A DNA stretch of 64,000 bases, taken from Actinomycetales bacterium. GTDB lineage: Bacteria > Actinomycetota > Actinomycetes > Actinomycetales > Dermatophilaceae. The notes below the pieces were generated by a model, which was given only the letters and a program-made list of their open reading frames with translations, made no database searches and was not told where the DNA came from. Below are positions 53,300 to 62,188 of this stretch, one piece after another. How positions within the stretch are numbered: the first letter of the stretch is position 1; each line of letters opens with the position of its first letter. The stretch spans positions 620,001 through 684,000 of the forward strand of contig JADJTP010000001.1 in NCBI GenBank assembly GCA_016711095.1. The letters are read 5' to 3'. Position numbers and translations under genes: made by a program.

Positions 53300-54340
53300 T
53301 TGCGTCACTCAATCAAGGCGACGGCGCTGCTGGCGGCCGTCGCGCTCGGGCTCGCAGCCTGTAGCAGCGGTTCCAGCACCACCACGACGACCACGACTGC
53401 ACCAGCGGCCGGCGGGGCCACCACAGTCAAGGTCGGCATGGCATTTGACACCGGCGGCCGCGGCGACGGGACGTTCAACGACCTGGCCGTCAAGGGCCTG
53501 GAGCGCGCCGCCAAGGAACTCGGCGTCACCGCCAAGGAGCTCAGCCCGAACGCTGACGGCACCAACCGTGCCGACCTGCTGCGCCAACTCGCCGACTCGG
53601 CGTACAACCCGATCATCGGCGTCGGCTACGCCTACGGCGACCCCATGGACCAGGTGGCCAAGGAATACCCGAAGGTGCAGTTCGTGCGCATCGACGGCGG
53701 TCCGAGCACCGTGGCCAACGTCGCGGTGATGGACTTCGCCGAGCAGGAGGGCTCGTTCCTCGTCGGGGTCGCGGCGGCGCTGAAGTCCAAGACCAAGAAG
53801 GTCGGCTTCATCGGCGGCAACGAGTCGATGGTCATCAACAAGTTCGGCGCCGGCTTCGTCCAGGGCGTCAAGGCCGTGGACCCGGCGATCGTGGTCGCCG
53901 ACAAGCGGTTGGCCTCCGGCGATGAGGGCAAGGGCTTCGGCGACACCCAGGGCGCCAAGGTGGCGGCTGCGGGCATGTACCAGGACGGTGCGGACATCGT
54001 CTTCACTGCCGCTGGTGGATCCTTCGCGGGCTCGTTCCCGGCCGCCAAGGACGCCGGCAAGCTTGTCATCGGCGTCGACAGCGACCAGTACAACACCGTG
54101 TCCGACGCGACGTGGAAGCCGCTGGTCCTCACCTCGATGGTCAAGCGCGTCGACAACGCCGTGTTCCAGAGCATTCAGAGCTTCCGCAGCGGAGGCGCCC
54201 TCAAGTCGCACAGCTTCAACCTCAAGGACGACGGCGTCGGCTACTCCCAGTCCGGCGGCTTCGTCGATGACATCAAGACCCAGCTCGAGGACTACAAGTC
54301 CAAGATCGTGTCCGGCGCCATCAAGGTCAACGAGAAGTAG
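53300..54340 (+). CDS. BMP-family lipoprotein, nucleoside-binding component of ABC transporter
   Basis: A 346-residue solute-binding lipoprotein with the lipobox LAAC (Cys near residue 18) and a Thr-rich spacer. The BMP (PnrA-like) domain shows VGMAFDTGGRGDGTFNDLAVKGLE, GVGYAYGDPMDQVAKEYP, EGSFLVGVAAAL, KVGFIGGNESMVINKFGAGF and DQYNT. BMP proteins bind purine nucleosides. The TTG start at 53300 follows GAGGAG by 6 bases. It leads the transporter and salvage cluster and is followed by a strong hairpin. Confidence 0.93.
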   Translation: MRHSIKATALLAAVALGLAACSSGSSTTTTTTTAPAAGGATTVKVGMAFDTGGRGDGTFNDLAVKGLERAAKELGVTAKELSPNADGTNRADLLRQLADSAYNPIIGVGYAYGDPMDQVAKEYPKVQFVRIDGGPSTVANVAVMDFAEQEGSFLVGVAAALKSKTKKVGFIGGNESMVINKFGAGFVQGVKAVDPAIVVADKRLASGDEGKGFGDTQGAKVAAAGMYQDGADIVFTAAGGSFAGSFPAAKDAGKLVIGVDSDQYNTVSDATWKPLVLTSMVKRVDNAVFQSIQSFRSGGALKSHSFNLKDDGVGYSQSGGFVDDIKTQLEDYKSKIVSGAIKVNEK

Positions 54341-54388
54341 AACCCGCTCGTCGTATGACGACCAGAGCCCTGGTCGACTCGCTCTCCC

Positions 54389-54420
54389 GTGGGGGGCCCG
54401 GTTCTGTCCGGGCCCCCCAC
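54389..54420 (+). terminator. Strong hairpin between BMP and ATPase genes
   Basis: A perfect 13-bp stem, GTGGGGGGCCCGG (54389-54401) with CCGGGCCCCCCAC (54408-54420), and a 6-base loop. It lies between the binding protein and the ATPase and probably lets the binding protein be made in excess. Confidence 0.85.
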
Positions 54421-54439
54421 GCTGTGCAAGGATGCCCGC

Positions 54440-56008
54440 ATGCCCTCCGAGGCGCGTGAGTCGCTGCCGCTCAACGAACCGCTCCAGGCCCCGGTCATCG
54501 AGTTGCGCGGGATCACCAAACGCTTCCCGGGCGTGGTGGCGAACCGGGACATCGACCTGGTGATCAGGGCCGGCGAGGTCCATGCCCTCGTCGGTGAGAA
54601 TGGCGCCGGCAAGTCGACACTGATGAAAGTCCTCTACGGCATGTATCGCCCTGAAGAGGGCGAGATCCTCGTCAACGGCACCCCGACGACGTTCCGCGGA
54701 CCCAACGACTCGATCGCCGCCGGAGTCGGCATGGTCCACCAGCACTTCATGCTCGCCGACAACTTCACCGTGCTCGAGAACATCATCCTGGGCAGCGAGC
54801 CGCGCTCCGGCGGGCGCATCGACCTCGAGGCCGGCCGAGCGAGAATCGATGACATCTCCCGCGACTACGGCCTGGGCCTGGACCCGGATGCGGTCGTCGA
54901 GGATCTCACGGTGGCCGACCGTCAGCGCATCGAGATCGCCAAGGTCCTCTTTCGCGGCGCGCGCGTGCTCATCCTCGACGAACCGACGGCCGTGCTCGTC
55001 CCGCAAGAAGTGGACGAACTCTTCGAACACCTCCGCGAGATGACTGCCGAGGGTCTGGCGATCGTCTTCATCTCGCACAAGCTCGACGAAGTCCTCAAGG
55101 TCGCCGACGTCATCACCGTCATCCGCCGTGGGACGACAGTCTCGACGGTCGACCCCCGATCGGTCACCGCACGCCAGCTCGCCGAGCTCATGGTCGGATC
55201 CGAACTGCCCAAGCCCGACACCCGGGATTCGACAGTCACGGACAAGGTCCAACTGAGCGTGGCTGGGGTGTCGCTCGTCGCGCCATCGGGCAAGAAGATC
55301 CTCGATGACATCAGCTTCGACGTGCACCAGGGAGAGGTCGCTGGCTTCGCAGGTGTCGAGGGCAATGGCCAGAGCGAGCTTGTCGGGGCCCTATTGGGCC
55401 TCGTCAAACTCAACGCGGGCCGCGTCATCGTCGACGGCCGCGACGTCAGCGACGAGTCGACGATCGCCCGGCGCAATCTCGGCATCGCAGTCGTCCCCGA
55501 GGACCGCCATCGGCAAGCGCTGTTGCTTACCTCGCCCCTGTGGGAGAACCGGATCCTCGGACACACCCACGACCCTCGGCTCTTCACCTCCTGGGGCTGG
55601 TTGAAGAAGCGGGCAGCCGTCTCGGATACCGCGCGGATCATGTCTGGCTATGACGTCCGTGCGCCCGGACCCGACACCCTCGCGGGGTCGTTGTCCGGTG
55701 GAAATCAGCAGAAACTCATCCTCGGGCGCGAGCTCGAGTCCGAGGCGTCGATCCTCATCGCCGCCCACCCGACCCGCGGCGTTGACGTCGGCGCCCAGGC
55801 GGCGATCTGGGAGCGGATCCGCGCCGCCCGCGCCGGCGGCCTGGCCACCGTGCTCATCAGCGCTGACCTCGAAGAGCTCATCGGGCTCTCCGACACCCTC
55901 TACGTGATCTACCGCGGCGCCCTGGTCGCCAAGCTCGACCCGGCCTCGGTCACGCCACAGATTCTGGGCACCTACATGACGGGTGCGGCCACGGAGGTCT
56001 CGGCATGA
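54440..56008 (+). CDS. Nucleoside ABC transporter ATPase (two nucleotide-binding domains)
   Basis: A 522-residue tandem ATPase of the YufO/NupO type. NBD1: Walker A GENGAGKST, MVHQHFML, signature region LTVADRQRIEIAK (replacing LSVGxxQR), Walker B VLILDEPTAVL. NBD2: GVEGNGQSE, signature GSLSGGNQQKLILGREL, and IAAHPTRGVDVG. In this family one site is catalytically weak. ATG 54440 has AAGGA upstream. The stop overlaps the first permease start (ATGA). Confidence 0.92.
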   Translation: MPSEARESLPLNEPLQAPVIELRGITKRFPGVVANRDIDLVIRAGEVHALVGENGAGKSTLMKVLYGMYRPEEGEILVNGTPTTFRGPNDSIAAGVGMVHQHFMLADNFTVLENIILGSEPRSGGRIDLEAGRARIDDISRDYGLGLDPDAVVEDLTVADRQRIEIAKVLFRGARVLILDEPTAVLVPQEVDELFEHLREMTAEGLAIVFISHKLDEVLKVADVITVIRRGTTVSTVDPRSVTARQLAELMVGSELPKPDTRDSTVTDKVQLSVAGVSLVAPSGKKILDDISFDVHQGEVAGFAGVEGNGQSELVGALLGLVKLNAGRVIVDGRDVSDESTIARRNLGIAVVPEDRHRQALLLTSPLWENRILGHTHDPRLFTSWGWLKKRAAVSDTARIMSGYDVRAPGPDTLAGSLSGGNQQKLILGRELESEASILIAAHPTRGVDVGAQAAIWERIRAARAGGLATVLISADLEELIGLSDTLYVIYRGALVAKLDPASVTPQILGTYMTGAATEVSA

Positions 56009-57171
56009 CCCGCTTCCGCAGGGTCGCAGTCACCGGTTTCCTGCCCGCGGTGTTGGCGCTGCTCGTTGCCGTGGTGCTGCTGGGAATCGTGTTGCGCATC
56101 CTGGGCGCAGACCCGCTCACCTCGCTCGTCGCGCTCTTCGATTTCGGCGAGACCCCACGGGCGCAAGCCAACCAGATGCGTTCCTGGGTCAACGGTTCGG
56201 TGCCGTTGTTCCTGTCGGGACTCGCGGTCAGCATCGGCTTTCGGATGGGCCTGTTCAACATCGGTGTTGAGGGGCAATACCGGATCGCCGGGCTGGTCGC
56301 CGCCTGGTTCGCCGCGACCGTGGCGCTGCCCGCGTTCCTCGCCATACCCGTGACGATCGTCGTCGGGATGGCGACCGGTGCCCTGTATGCGCTCATCCCC
56401 GCCGTGCTCAAGGTGTCCCGTGGCGTCAACGAGGTGATCACGACGATCATGCTCAACAGCATTGTCGGCGGACTGATCGCCTACCTTCTGCGCGGTCCGT
56501 TCCGTGACCCGGCATTGGGCGACTCGGCCTCTGGCCGGACCGCTGGGGTCCGCGAAGAAGCATGGTTTCCCGGCTTCGACAACCCCTTCGGTTGGCTCGG
56601 CATGGACACCCCCAGCCGGCCGCTGGGCGGCTTCCTGATCGTCGCGGTTCTTGTCGGGGTGATCGTCGCCGTGGGTCTGTCCCGCACCCGCTTCGGCTTC
56701 AACCTGCGTGCCTCGGGCAGCAATCCTGAGGCTGCCGCGACCAGCGGTGTCGGCGCCTCTCGGATGATCGTCCAAGCAATGCTCATCTCGGGCGCCATCG
56801 CCGGGCTCGTCGGACTCCCGCAGGTTCTCGGAGACGATCACGGCTACGGCGCTGAGAGCTTCGCCCTCGGCTTCGGCTTCTCGGGTATCGCGGTGGCGCT
56901 TCTCGGGCGCAACCACCCGCTCGGGATCGGTCTTGCAGCGATCCTCTTCGCGTTCCTCAACCGCTCCGGGCCCTCACTGCAGAACGTCAACGTCCCGCCG
57001 TCGGTGGTGTTGATCGCCCAAGGAGTGATCGTCTTGTCGGTCGTCATCGTCAACGAAGTTCTGCGTCGACGCCTGCTGCGCATGGAAGACCGCAAAGCCG
57101 CCGCTGACCACCCGGCACCGCCACAGCAGGGCGCACCGTCTGGCACCGCCCCGGCAGGAGCGTCGGCATGA
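56005..57171 (+). CDS. Nucleoside ABC transporter permease 1
   Basis: A 388-residue BPD_transp_2 permease (YufP/NupP type) with about ten membrane helices. Recognisable parts are FNIGVEGQYRIAGLVAAWF (about 88-106), VSRGVNEVITTIMLNSI (EAA-like loop), TRFGFNLRASGSNPEAAATSG and GFSGIAVALLGRNHPLG. It pairs with the second permease in a heterodimer. Both of its ends overlap neighbours by 4 bp. Confidence 0.92.
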   Translation: MTRFRRVAVTGFLPAVLALLVAVVLLGIVLRILGADPLTSLVALFDFGETPRAQANQMRSWVNGSVPLFLSGLAVSIGFRMGLFNIGVEGQYRIAGLVAAWFAATVALPAFLAIPVTIVVGMATGALYALIPAVLKVSRGVNEVITTIMLNSIVGGLIAYLLRGPFRDPALGDSASGRTAGVREEAWFPGFDNPFGWLGMDTPSRPLGGFLIVAVLVGVIVAVGLSRTRFGFNLRASGSNPEAAATSGVGASRMIVQAMLISGAIAGLVGLPQVLGDDHGYGAESFALGFGFSGIAVALLGRNHPLGIGLAAILFAFLNRSGPSLQNVNVPPSVVLIAQGVIVLSVVIVNEVLRRRLLRMEDRKAAADHPAPPQQGAPSGTAPAGASA

Positions 57172-58439
57172 GTGCCCGCACCGCGCCATCAGCGCCCGCT
57201 GCAACGCATGCCGCCGCGCTCCGCAGCCGGCGAAACCGCCTCCTGCTGCTTGTCGGTGTCGGGTTCGTCGCGCTGTCGGTCACCCGCGTCGTGTCCGGCG
57301 AGGGTGTGCTCACCGCGTCCGGCACGATCAACGCGATGGTGTGGCTCACCCTGCCCGTCGCACTCGCCGGCCTCGGCGGCCTGGTCTGCGAACGAGCGGG
57401 GGTCGTCAACATCGGTCTCGAAGGCATGATGATGCTCGGTGTCTGGGGAGCAGGCTTCGCCGGCTGGCGGTGGGGACCGGTCGCCGCGCTCATCGCCGCG
57501 CTCATCGGCGGCGCCCTCGGCGGCCTGCTCCACGCCCTGGCAACCGTCACCTTCGGCGTCGACCACATCGTCAGCGGTGTGGCGATCAATCTGCTCGCCG
57601 CCGGCGCGGTGCGCTTCCTGTCGGAGATCACCTTCCTCCCGGCGACCGGCGGCGGACCGACCCAGTCACCACCGCTGTCGGGATCGATCCCCACGTTCGA
57701 CATCCCCGTCTTGGCTTCGGGTCCGGATCTGCTCGGCAAGGTCGAGTCGACGGGCCTACCCGTCGTCGGCGACCTGGCCGGGATCCTGCGTGGGCTGCTG
57801 GTGGGGATCACCCCCTTCGAGCTGCTCGGCGTCGCGATGTTCCCGCTCACCGCATACCTGCTGTGGCGCACCGCGCTCGGACTGCGGCTGCGCTCGGCCG
57901 GCGAGAACCCGTGGGCTGCCGAGTCCCTCGGTGTCGACGTCGTGCGGATGAAGTATCTCGCCGTCGTCTGGGGCGGCGCGCTGGCCGGCCTCGGCGGCCT
58001 CTTCCTCGTGATGTTCACCGGCAGCTACCGCGAAGGGATGACCAACGGCCGCGGCTACATCGGACTCGCGGCGATGATCTTCGGCAATTGGCGCCCCGGT
58101 GGCCTCGCCGCAGGCGCGTCCCTCTTCGGGTATGCCGATGCCGTGCGGCTGCGCTCGCAGAACTCCCTGGCCGTGCTCGCGTTGTTCATCTTCGCGGCCA
58201 TCATCGTCATCGTCCTGGGCATTCTGTGGCTGCGGCGAGGGCGTCGACTGCCGGGCGCGATCTTCATCGGCATCGGCGTGGCCTTCCTGCTCGGCTACAT
58301 CGGATTGGACTCGCTGCCCAACGAGGTCACCACCCTGACCCCCTACATCGTCACCCTCGTTGTGCTCACGGTGTCCTCGCAGAATCTCCGAATGCCCAAA
58401 GCGGACGGGCTGGTCTATCGCAAGGGCGAGGGCCATTGA
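57168..58439 (+). CDS. Nucleoside ABC transporter permease 2
   Basis: A 423-residue BPD_transp_2 permease (YufQ/NupQ type). It shows GLVCERAGVVNIGLEGMMM, FGVDHIVSGVAINLLAAG, TALGLRLRSAGENPWAAES and GRGYIGLAAMIFGNWRPGG, plus extra hydrophobic helices at the C-terminus (about 345-410). Its stop overlaps a TTG of the possible longer cytidine deaminase frame, so salvage genes may be coupled. Confidence 0.92.
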   Translation: MSARTAPSAPAATHAAALRSRRNRLLLLVGVGFVALSVTRVVSGEGVLTASGTINAMVWLTLPVALAGLGGLVCERAGVVNIGLEGMMMLGVWGAGFAGWRWGPVAALIAALIGGALGGLLHALATVTFGVDHIVSGVAINLLAAGAVRFLSEITFLPATGGGPTQSPPLSGSIPTFDIPVLASGPDLLGKVESTGLPVVGDLAGILRGLLVGITPFELLGVAMFPLTAYLLWRTALGLRLRSAGENPWAAESLGVDVVRMKYLAVVWGGALAGLGGLFLVMFTGSYREGMTNGRGYIGLAAMIFGNWRPGGLAAGASLFGYADAVRLRSQNSLAVLALFIFAAIIVIVLGILWLRRGRRLPGAIFIGIGVAFLLGYIGLDSLPNEVTTLTPYIVTLVVLTVSSQNLRMPKADGLVYRKGEGH

Positions 58440-58510
58440 TCCAGCCGTTGCAGGGTGGGGGGCAAGAGCCCGGCGCCGATCGCCGGGGGCGCCCAGCCGG
58501 ACCCGCCGGT

Positions 58511-58903
58511 ATGCCGTCGCCGGACTGGGATGCGTTGCGGCGAGAGGCACTCGGTGCCCGCGACGCGGCATACGCGCCGTATTCGGGTTTTCCGGTCGGC
58601 GTCGCCGGGCTGGTCGACGACGGGCGCGTCGTCTCGGGGTGCAACGTTGAGAACGCCTCGTATGGGCTGGGTCTGTGCGCAGAATGTGGGATGGTTTCGG
58701 CGCTCGTCGCCGGTGGCGGCGGTCGGCTCGTGGCGGTGTCGTGCGTCGGTCCTGCAGGCCAGATCCTCATGCCGTGCGGGCGGTGCCGACAACTGCTGTC
58801 GGAACACGGCGCGCCGGGGTGCCTCGTCGAGACAGCCGGCGGCCCCCGACTGTTGACGGAGCTGCTGCCCGATGCCTTCGGCCCGGACGACCTGACGCGC
58901 TGA
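58511..58903 (+). CDS. cdd: Cytidine deaminase
   Basis: A 130-residue tetrameric-type deaminase converting cytidine and deoxycytidine to uridine forms. It has YAPYSGFPVG, GCNVENASYG, the zinc/proton-shuttle motif LCAECGM (Cys and Glu) and PCGRCRQLL (two more zinc Cys). ATG 58511 fits the family start but lacks a clear ribosome site; a TTG at 58436 in the same frame overlaps the permease stop and would add 25 residues. It follows the nucleoside transporter and precedes deoA. Confidence 0.92.
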   Translation: MPSPDWDALRREALGARDAAYAPYSGFPVGVAGLVDDGRVVSGCNVENASYGLGLCAECGMVSALVAGGGGRLVAVSCVGPAGQILMPCGRCRQLLSEHGAPGCLVETAGGPRLLTELLPDAFGPDDLTR

Positions 58904-58985
58904 CGCGCCCCGTCCGCAACCCCGTCCGCAACCCGCGGATCGTGCCGACCCTCGAGGCGGCCAGGCGGAGGTCGCGGGTGCGAAG

Positions 58986-60308
58986 ATGTCGCCCATGACC
59001 GCGGTCCCTTCCCCCGCTGCGCCCGAAGCGTTCGATGCCGTCGACGTCATCGTCACCAAGCGTGACAAGGGGGAGCTGGGCGATCAGCAGATCGACTGGG
59101 TCATCGACGCCTACACCCGCGGCGTGGTCGCCGAGGAACAGATGTCGGCCTTGGCGATGGCGGTCCTGCTCAACGGGATGACCCGACGGGAGATTGCCCG
59201 GTGGACCGCGGCGATGATCGCCTCGGGCGAGCGGATGGACTTCTCGTCGCTGTCCCGGCCGACGGCCGACAAACACTCGACCGGCGGGGTGGGGGACAAG
59301 ATCACCTTGCCGCTGGCCCCGCTCGTCGCCGCCTGCGGAGTGGCAGTGCCGCAGTTGTCCGGGCGCGGACTCGGACACACCGGGGGGACGCTGGACAAGC
59401 TCGAGTCGATCCCGGGGTGGCGCGCCCAGTTGACCAACTCCGAGATGCTCCGCCAGCTCGAACAGGTCGGGGCGGTGATCTGCGCCGCGGGAGCCGGGTT
59501 GGCGCCCGCGGACAAGAAGCTCTATGCCCTGCGTGACGTCACCGGCACCGTCGAGGCCATCCCGCTGATCGCCAGCTCGATCATGAGCAAGAAGATCGCC
59601 GAGGGCACCGGGTCGCTGGTGCTCGATGTCAAGGTGGGCTCGGGGGCATTCATGAAGGACGTCCCCCGCGCGCAGGAGCTGGCCCGCACCATGGTCGAGC
59701 TCGGCACCGGCGCCGGGGTGCGCACCGTCGCCGTGCTCACCAATATGCAGACCCCCCTGGGGCTCACCGCCGGGAATGCCCTCGAGGTCCGCGAGTCCGT
59801 CGAGGTTCTTGCGGGCGGCGGACCGCCCGATGTCGTCGAGCTCACCCTCGTGCTGGCCCGCGAAATGCTCTCAGCCGCCGGTCGTGAGGACCTCGACCCA
59901 GCCGATGCGCTGGCTGACGGGCGAGCCATGGATGTCTGGCGCCGGATGATCGCCGCCCAAGGCGGCGACCCGGACGCCCCCCTGCCCTGGGCGAAACACA
60001 CCCACGAGGTGTGGGCCCCTGCAGACGGTGTGCTCACCCAGCTCGATGCCCTCAAGGTCGGGATGGCGGCCTGGCGCCTGGGGGCCGGCCGAGCCCGCAA
60101 GGAAGACCCGGTGCAAGCCAGCGCGGGCATCGTCATGCACGCCAAACCGGGCGCGGTGCTTCGTGGGGGCGATCCGCTGATCACCCTGCACACCGACACC
60201 CCTGAGCGCTTCGAGCGCGCCCTGGCGGCTCTCGAGGGAGCCTGGTTCATCGCCCCGGAGGGTTCGCGCCCCGATCTGCTGCCGCTGGTCATCGACCGCA
60301 TCGGCTGA
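58986..60308 (+). CDS. deoA: Thymidine phosphorylase
   Basis: A 440-residue pyrimidine nucleoside phosphorylase that splits thymidine or deoxyuridine with phosphate. Diagnostic parts are IVTKRDKGEL, SRPTADKHSTGGVGDK (phosphate site), LSGRGLGHTGGTLDKLE and SSIMSKKIAEGTGSLVLDVK. ATG 58986 or the second ATG at 58995 may be used. It lies in the salvage cluster after cdd. Confidence 0.94.
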   Translation: MSPMTAVPSPAAPEAFDAVDVIVTKRDKGELGDQQIDWVIDAYTRGVVAEEQMSALAMAVLLNGMTRREIARWTAAMIASGERMDFSSLSRPTADKHSTGGVGDKITLPLAPLVAACGVAVPQLSGRGLGHTGGTLDKLESIPGWRAQLTNSEMLRQLEQVGAVICAAGAGLAPADKKLYALRDVTGTVEAIPLIASSIMSKKIAEGTGSLVLDVKVGSGAFMKDVPRAQELARTMVELGTGAGVRTVAVLTNMQTPLGLTAGNALEVRESVEVLAGGGPPDVVELTLVLAREMLSAAGREDLDPADALADGRAMDVWRRMIAAQGGDPDAPLPWAKHTHEVWAPADGVLTQLDALKVGMAAWRLGAGRARKEDPVQASAGIVMHAKPGAVLRGGDPLITLHTDTPERFERALAALEGAWFIAPEGSRPDLLPLVIDRIG

Positions 60309-60400
60309 GCCCGGGCGCGGGCAGCGATGTCCCCCTGTAGAACCAGTACGGCCGGGAATCACTTTGCGCCTGGCCGGACTGGTTTGACAGGCTGATCGTC

Positions 60401-61657
60401 GTGGGTCATCCGCTGGTTCGTCGGCTCCTGCTCGGCAGCGCCTTCTCCGCGTTGGGCAGCGGACTCACGATGCCGTTTCTCTACGTCTACTTCGCCCAGG
60501 TGAGGGGTATTCCCACCGCAACCGTGGGGCTGATCTTCGCCTGGATGGGCGTGGTGAGCTTCCTCTTCGCGCCGATCGGCGGAACGCTCATCGACCGGTT
60601 CGGCCCGCGGATCGTCATGGTGTGCGGGCTGATCGTCGAAGCGGCCGCGGTCGGGTCCATCGGGTTCCTCGAGACGGTTCAACAGGCATTGATCGTCACG
60701 ACGGCCGTGTGCATAGGCACCATCGGTCTCTATCCGGCGACGACGGCCCTGCTCACCCGGCTGGTTCCCGAGGCCGAGCGCGAACGGGTCTACGGCTTCC
60801 AGTTCATGCTCATGAACGCAGGCCTCGGGGTCGGAGGCATGATCTCGTCATTCGTCATCGACGTCGGTTCGGTCGCCTCCTTCCAGCGGCTCTACCTGAT
60901 CGACGCGCTGAGCTACGTCGGCTACATCGTTATCATCGCTACGTTGCCACGTGGCACCGGGCGCTTGGTCGAGCAGGCGGACCTGACGGCGGCAGCCTCG
61001 GATGCGACGATGCCGGGCGGATGGCGGGTCGTACTCGCGGACCGAACATTGCTGCGCGTCGTCGCGGTGTCGACGGTCGTCATCACCTTCGGCTACGCCC
61101 AGATGGAGACCGGTTTCGCGGCATACGTCACCGAGCAGGGCGGTGTTCCCGCCAGTCGGCTCGGGTGGGCGTATGCCGCCAACACGGCAGTCATCGTCCT
61201 TGGCCAACTCGTCGCGTTGCGCTTCATCCAAGGGCGCAGCAGGTCGCGGATGCTGGCCTTGGCGGCCGCGGGGTGGTCAGTGTCGTGGGTGGTGATCGGC
61301 GGCTCTGGTCTCGTCGAGGGACCCGGGGCCATCGCCCTCGCGGTGATCGGCCTTGGCCTGTTTGGCATCGGCGAGACGATCTGGGCACCGGTCGCGCCCA
61401 GCCTCATCAACGACCTGGCTGTCGAGGAGTTGCGCGGCCGCTACAACGCCCTGCAGGCGATGACCTGGACGGTGGCCTCGATCATCGGTCCGGCGTTCGC
61501 CGGGCTGCTCATCGGCAACCGACTAGCCGGCGTGTGGGTCGTGAGCGTCGTGGCGGGCACGGCCGTCGCAGCGGTGCTCTTCCTGCGGCTGGCGGCGCAC
61601 CTCACCGCAGCCCAAGACGGCCGGGTGGCGGCCGGCGAGGCCTCCGTCCGGGGCTGA
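60401..61657 (+). CDS. Major facilitator superfamily transporter
   Basis: A 418-residue membrane protein with twelve predicted helices. The loop between helices 2 and 3 reads GGTLIDRFGPRIVMV, the MFS motif A region (G-x-x-x-D-R-x-G). It resembles MdtH/YdeE-like drug or metabolite exporters. GTG 60401 is the start. Placement between deoA and the cupin/add genes suggests nucleobase or nucleoside-related transport, which is inference. Confidence 0.85.
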   Translation: MGHPLVRRLLLGSAFSALGSGLTMPFLYVYFAQVRGIPTATVGLIFAWMGVVSFLFAPIGGTLIDRFGPRIVMVCGLIVEAAAVGSIGFLETVQQALIVTTAVCIGTIGLYPATTALLTRLVPEAERERVYGFQFMLMNAGLGVGGMISSFVIDVGSVASFQRLYLIDALSYVGYIVIIATLPRGTGRLVEQADLTAAASDATMPGGWRVVLADRTLLRVVAVSTVVITFGYAQMETGFAAYVTEQGGVPASRLGWAYAANTAVIVLGQLVALRFIQGRSRSRMLALAAAGWSVSWVVIGGSGLVEGPGAIALAVIGLGLFGIGETIWAPVAPSLINDLAVEELRGRYNALQAMTWTVASIIGPAFAGLLIGNRLAGVWVVSVVAGTAVAAVLFLRLAAHLTAAQDGRVAAGEASVRG

Positions 61658-61834
61658 TGACGCCGCTGATGGCGCGCCTGGTGTCGCTGTGGCAACACCT
61701 GTTGGGTCATCACCCGCTCTTCCAGGCCCGGGCGCAGGCCGACGTGGTGCGCAACGAGGAGTCCGGGCACCCGACATCCTCACGTCACACAGGCCACAGA
61801 GTTCACCCTGGAATCGATCATCTAGGCTGCGAGA

Positions 61835-62188
61835 GTGCCCCACGTCATCACCGCGCCGGCGCGCATCCCGGTCCCCGGCGGCAAGCTCATCGACGAGCAT
61901 GTCGGTGTCGTGTCGACGCGGACGCACGAGCTCTCCGTGGCGCACATGGTGGCTCCTGCCGGGTGGGAAGAGCCCTATCAGACGCCCGAGTTCGACGAGA
62001 TCACGGTCGTCGTCGAGGGAAGCCTGCTCGTCGACAGCGAGGGCGAGCGCTTCGAAGTCCGGGCCGGTCAGTCGATCGTCACCAAGGCCGGCGAACGGGT
62101 GCGGTATGCCGCGGGCCCCCAGGGTGCGGCATACGTGGCGGTCTGTGTGCCGGCCTTCACCCCCGAGGCTGCACACCGGGAGGACTGA
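61835..62188 (+). CDS. Small cupin-domain protein
   Basis: A 117-residue single cupin. The barrel shows EFDEITVVVEGSLLVDSEG and VRAGQSIVTKAGERVRY, with weak metal-binding residues. GTG 61835 is the start, and the adenosine deaminase GTG follows its TGA directly, so the two are coupled. Function unknown; it may bind a small molecule linked to purine metabolism. The 177 bp before it holds no convincing gene. Confidence 0.8.
   Translation: MPHVITAPARIPVPGGKLIDEHVGVVSTRTHELSVAHMVAPAGWEEPYQTPEFDEITVVVEGSLLVDSEGERFEVRAGQSIVTKAGERVRYAAGPQGAAYVAVCVPAFTPEAAHRED

Noticed and set aside
61658..61834. Possible small gene starting ATG at about 61657 (MTPLMARLVSLWQHLLGHHP)
   Set aside because: The frame stays open far into the cupin and adenosine deaminase genes without a stop at a sensible place, so it is not a self-contained gene.
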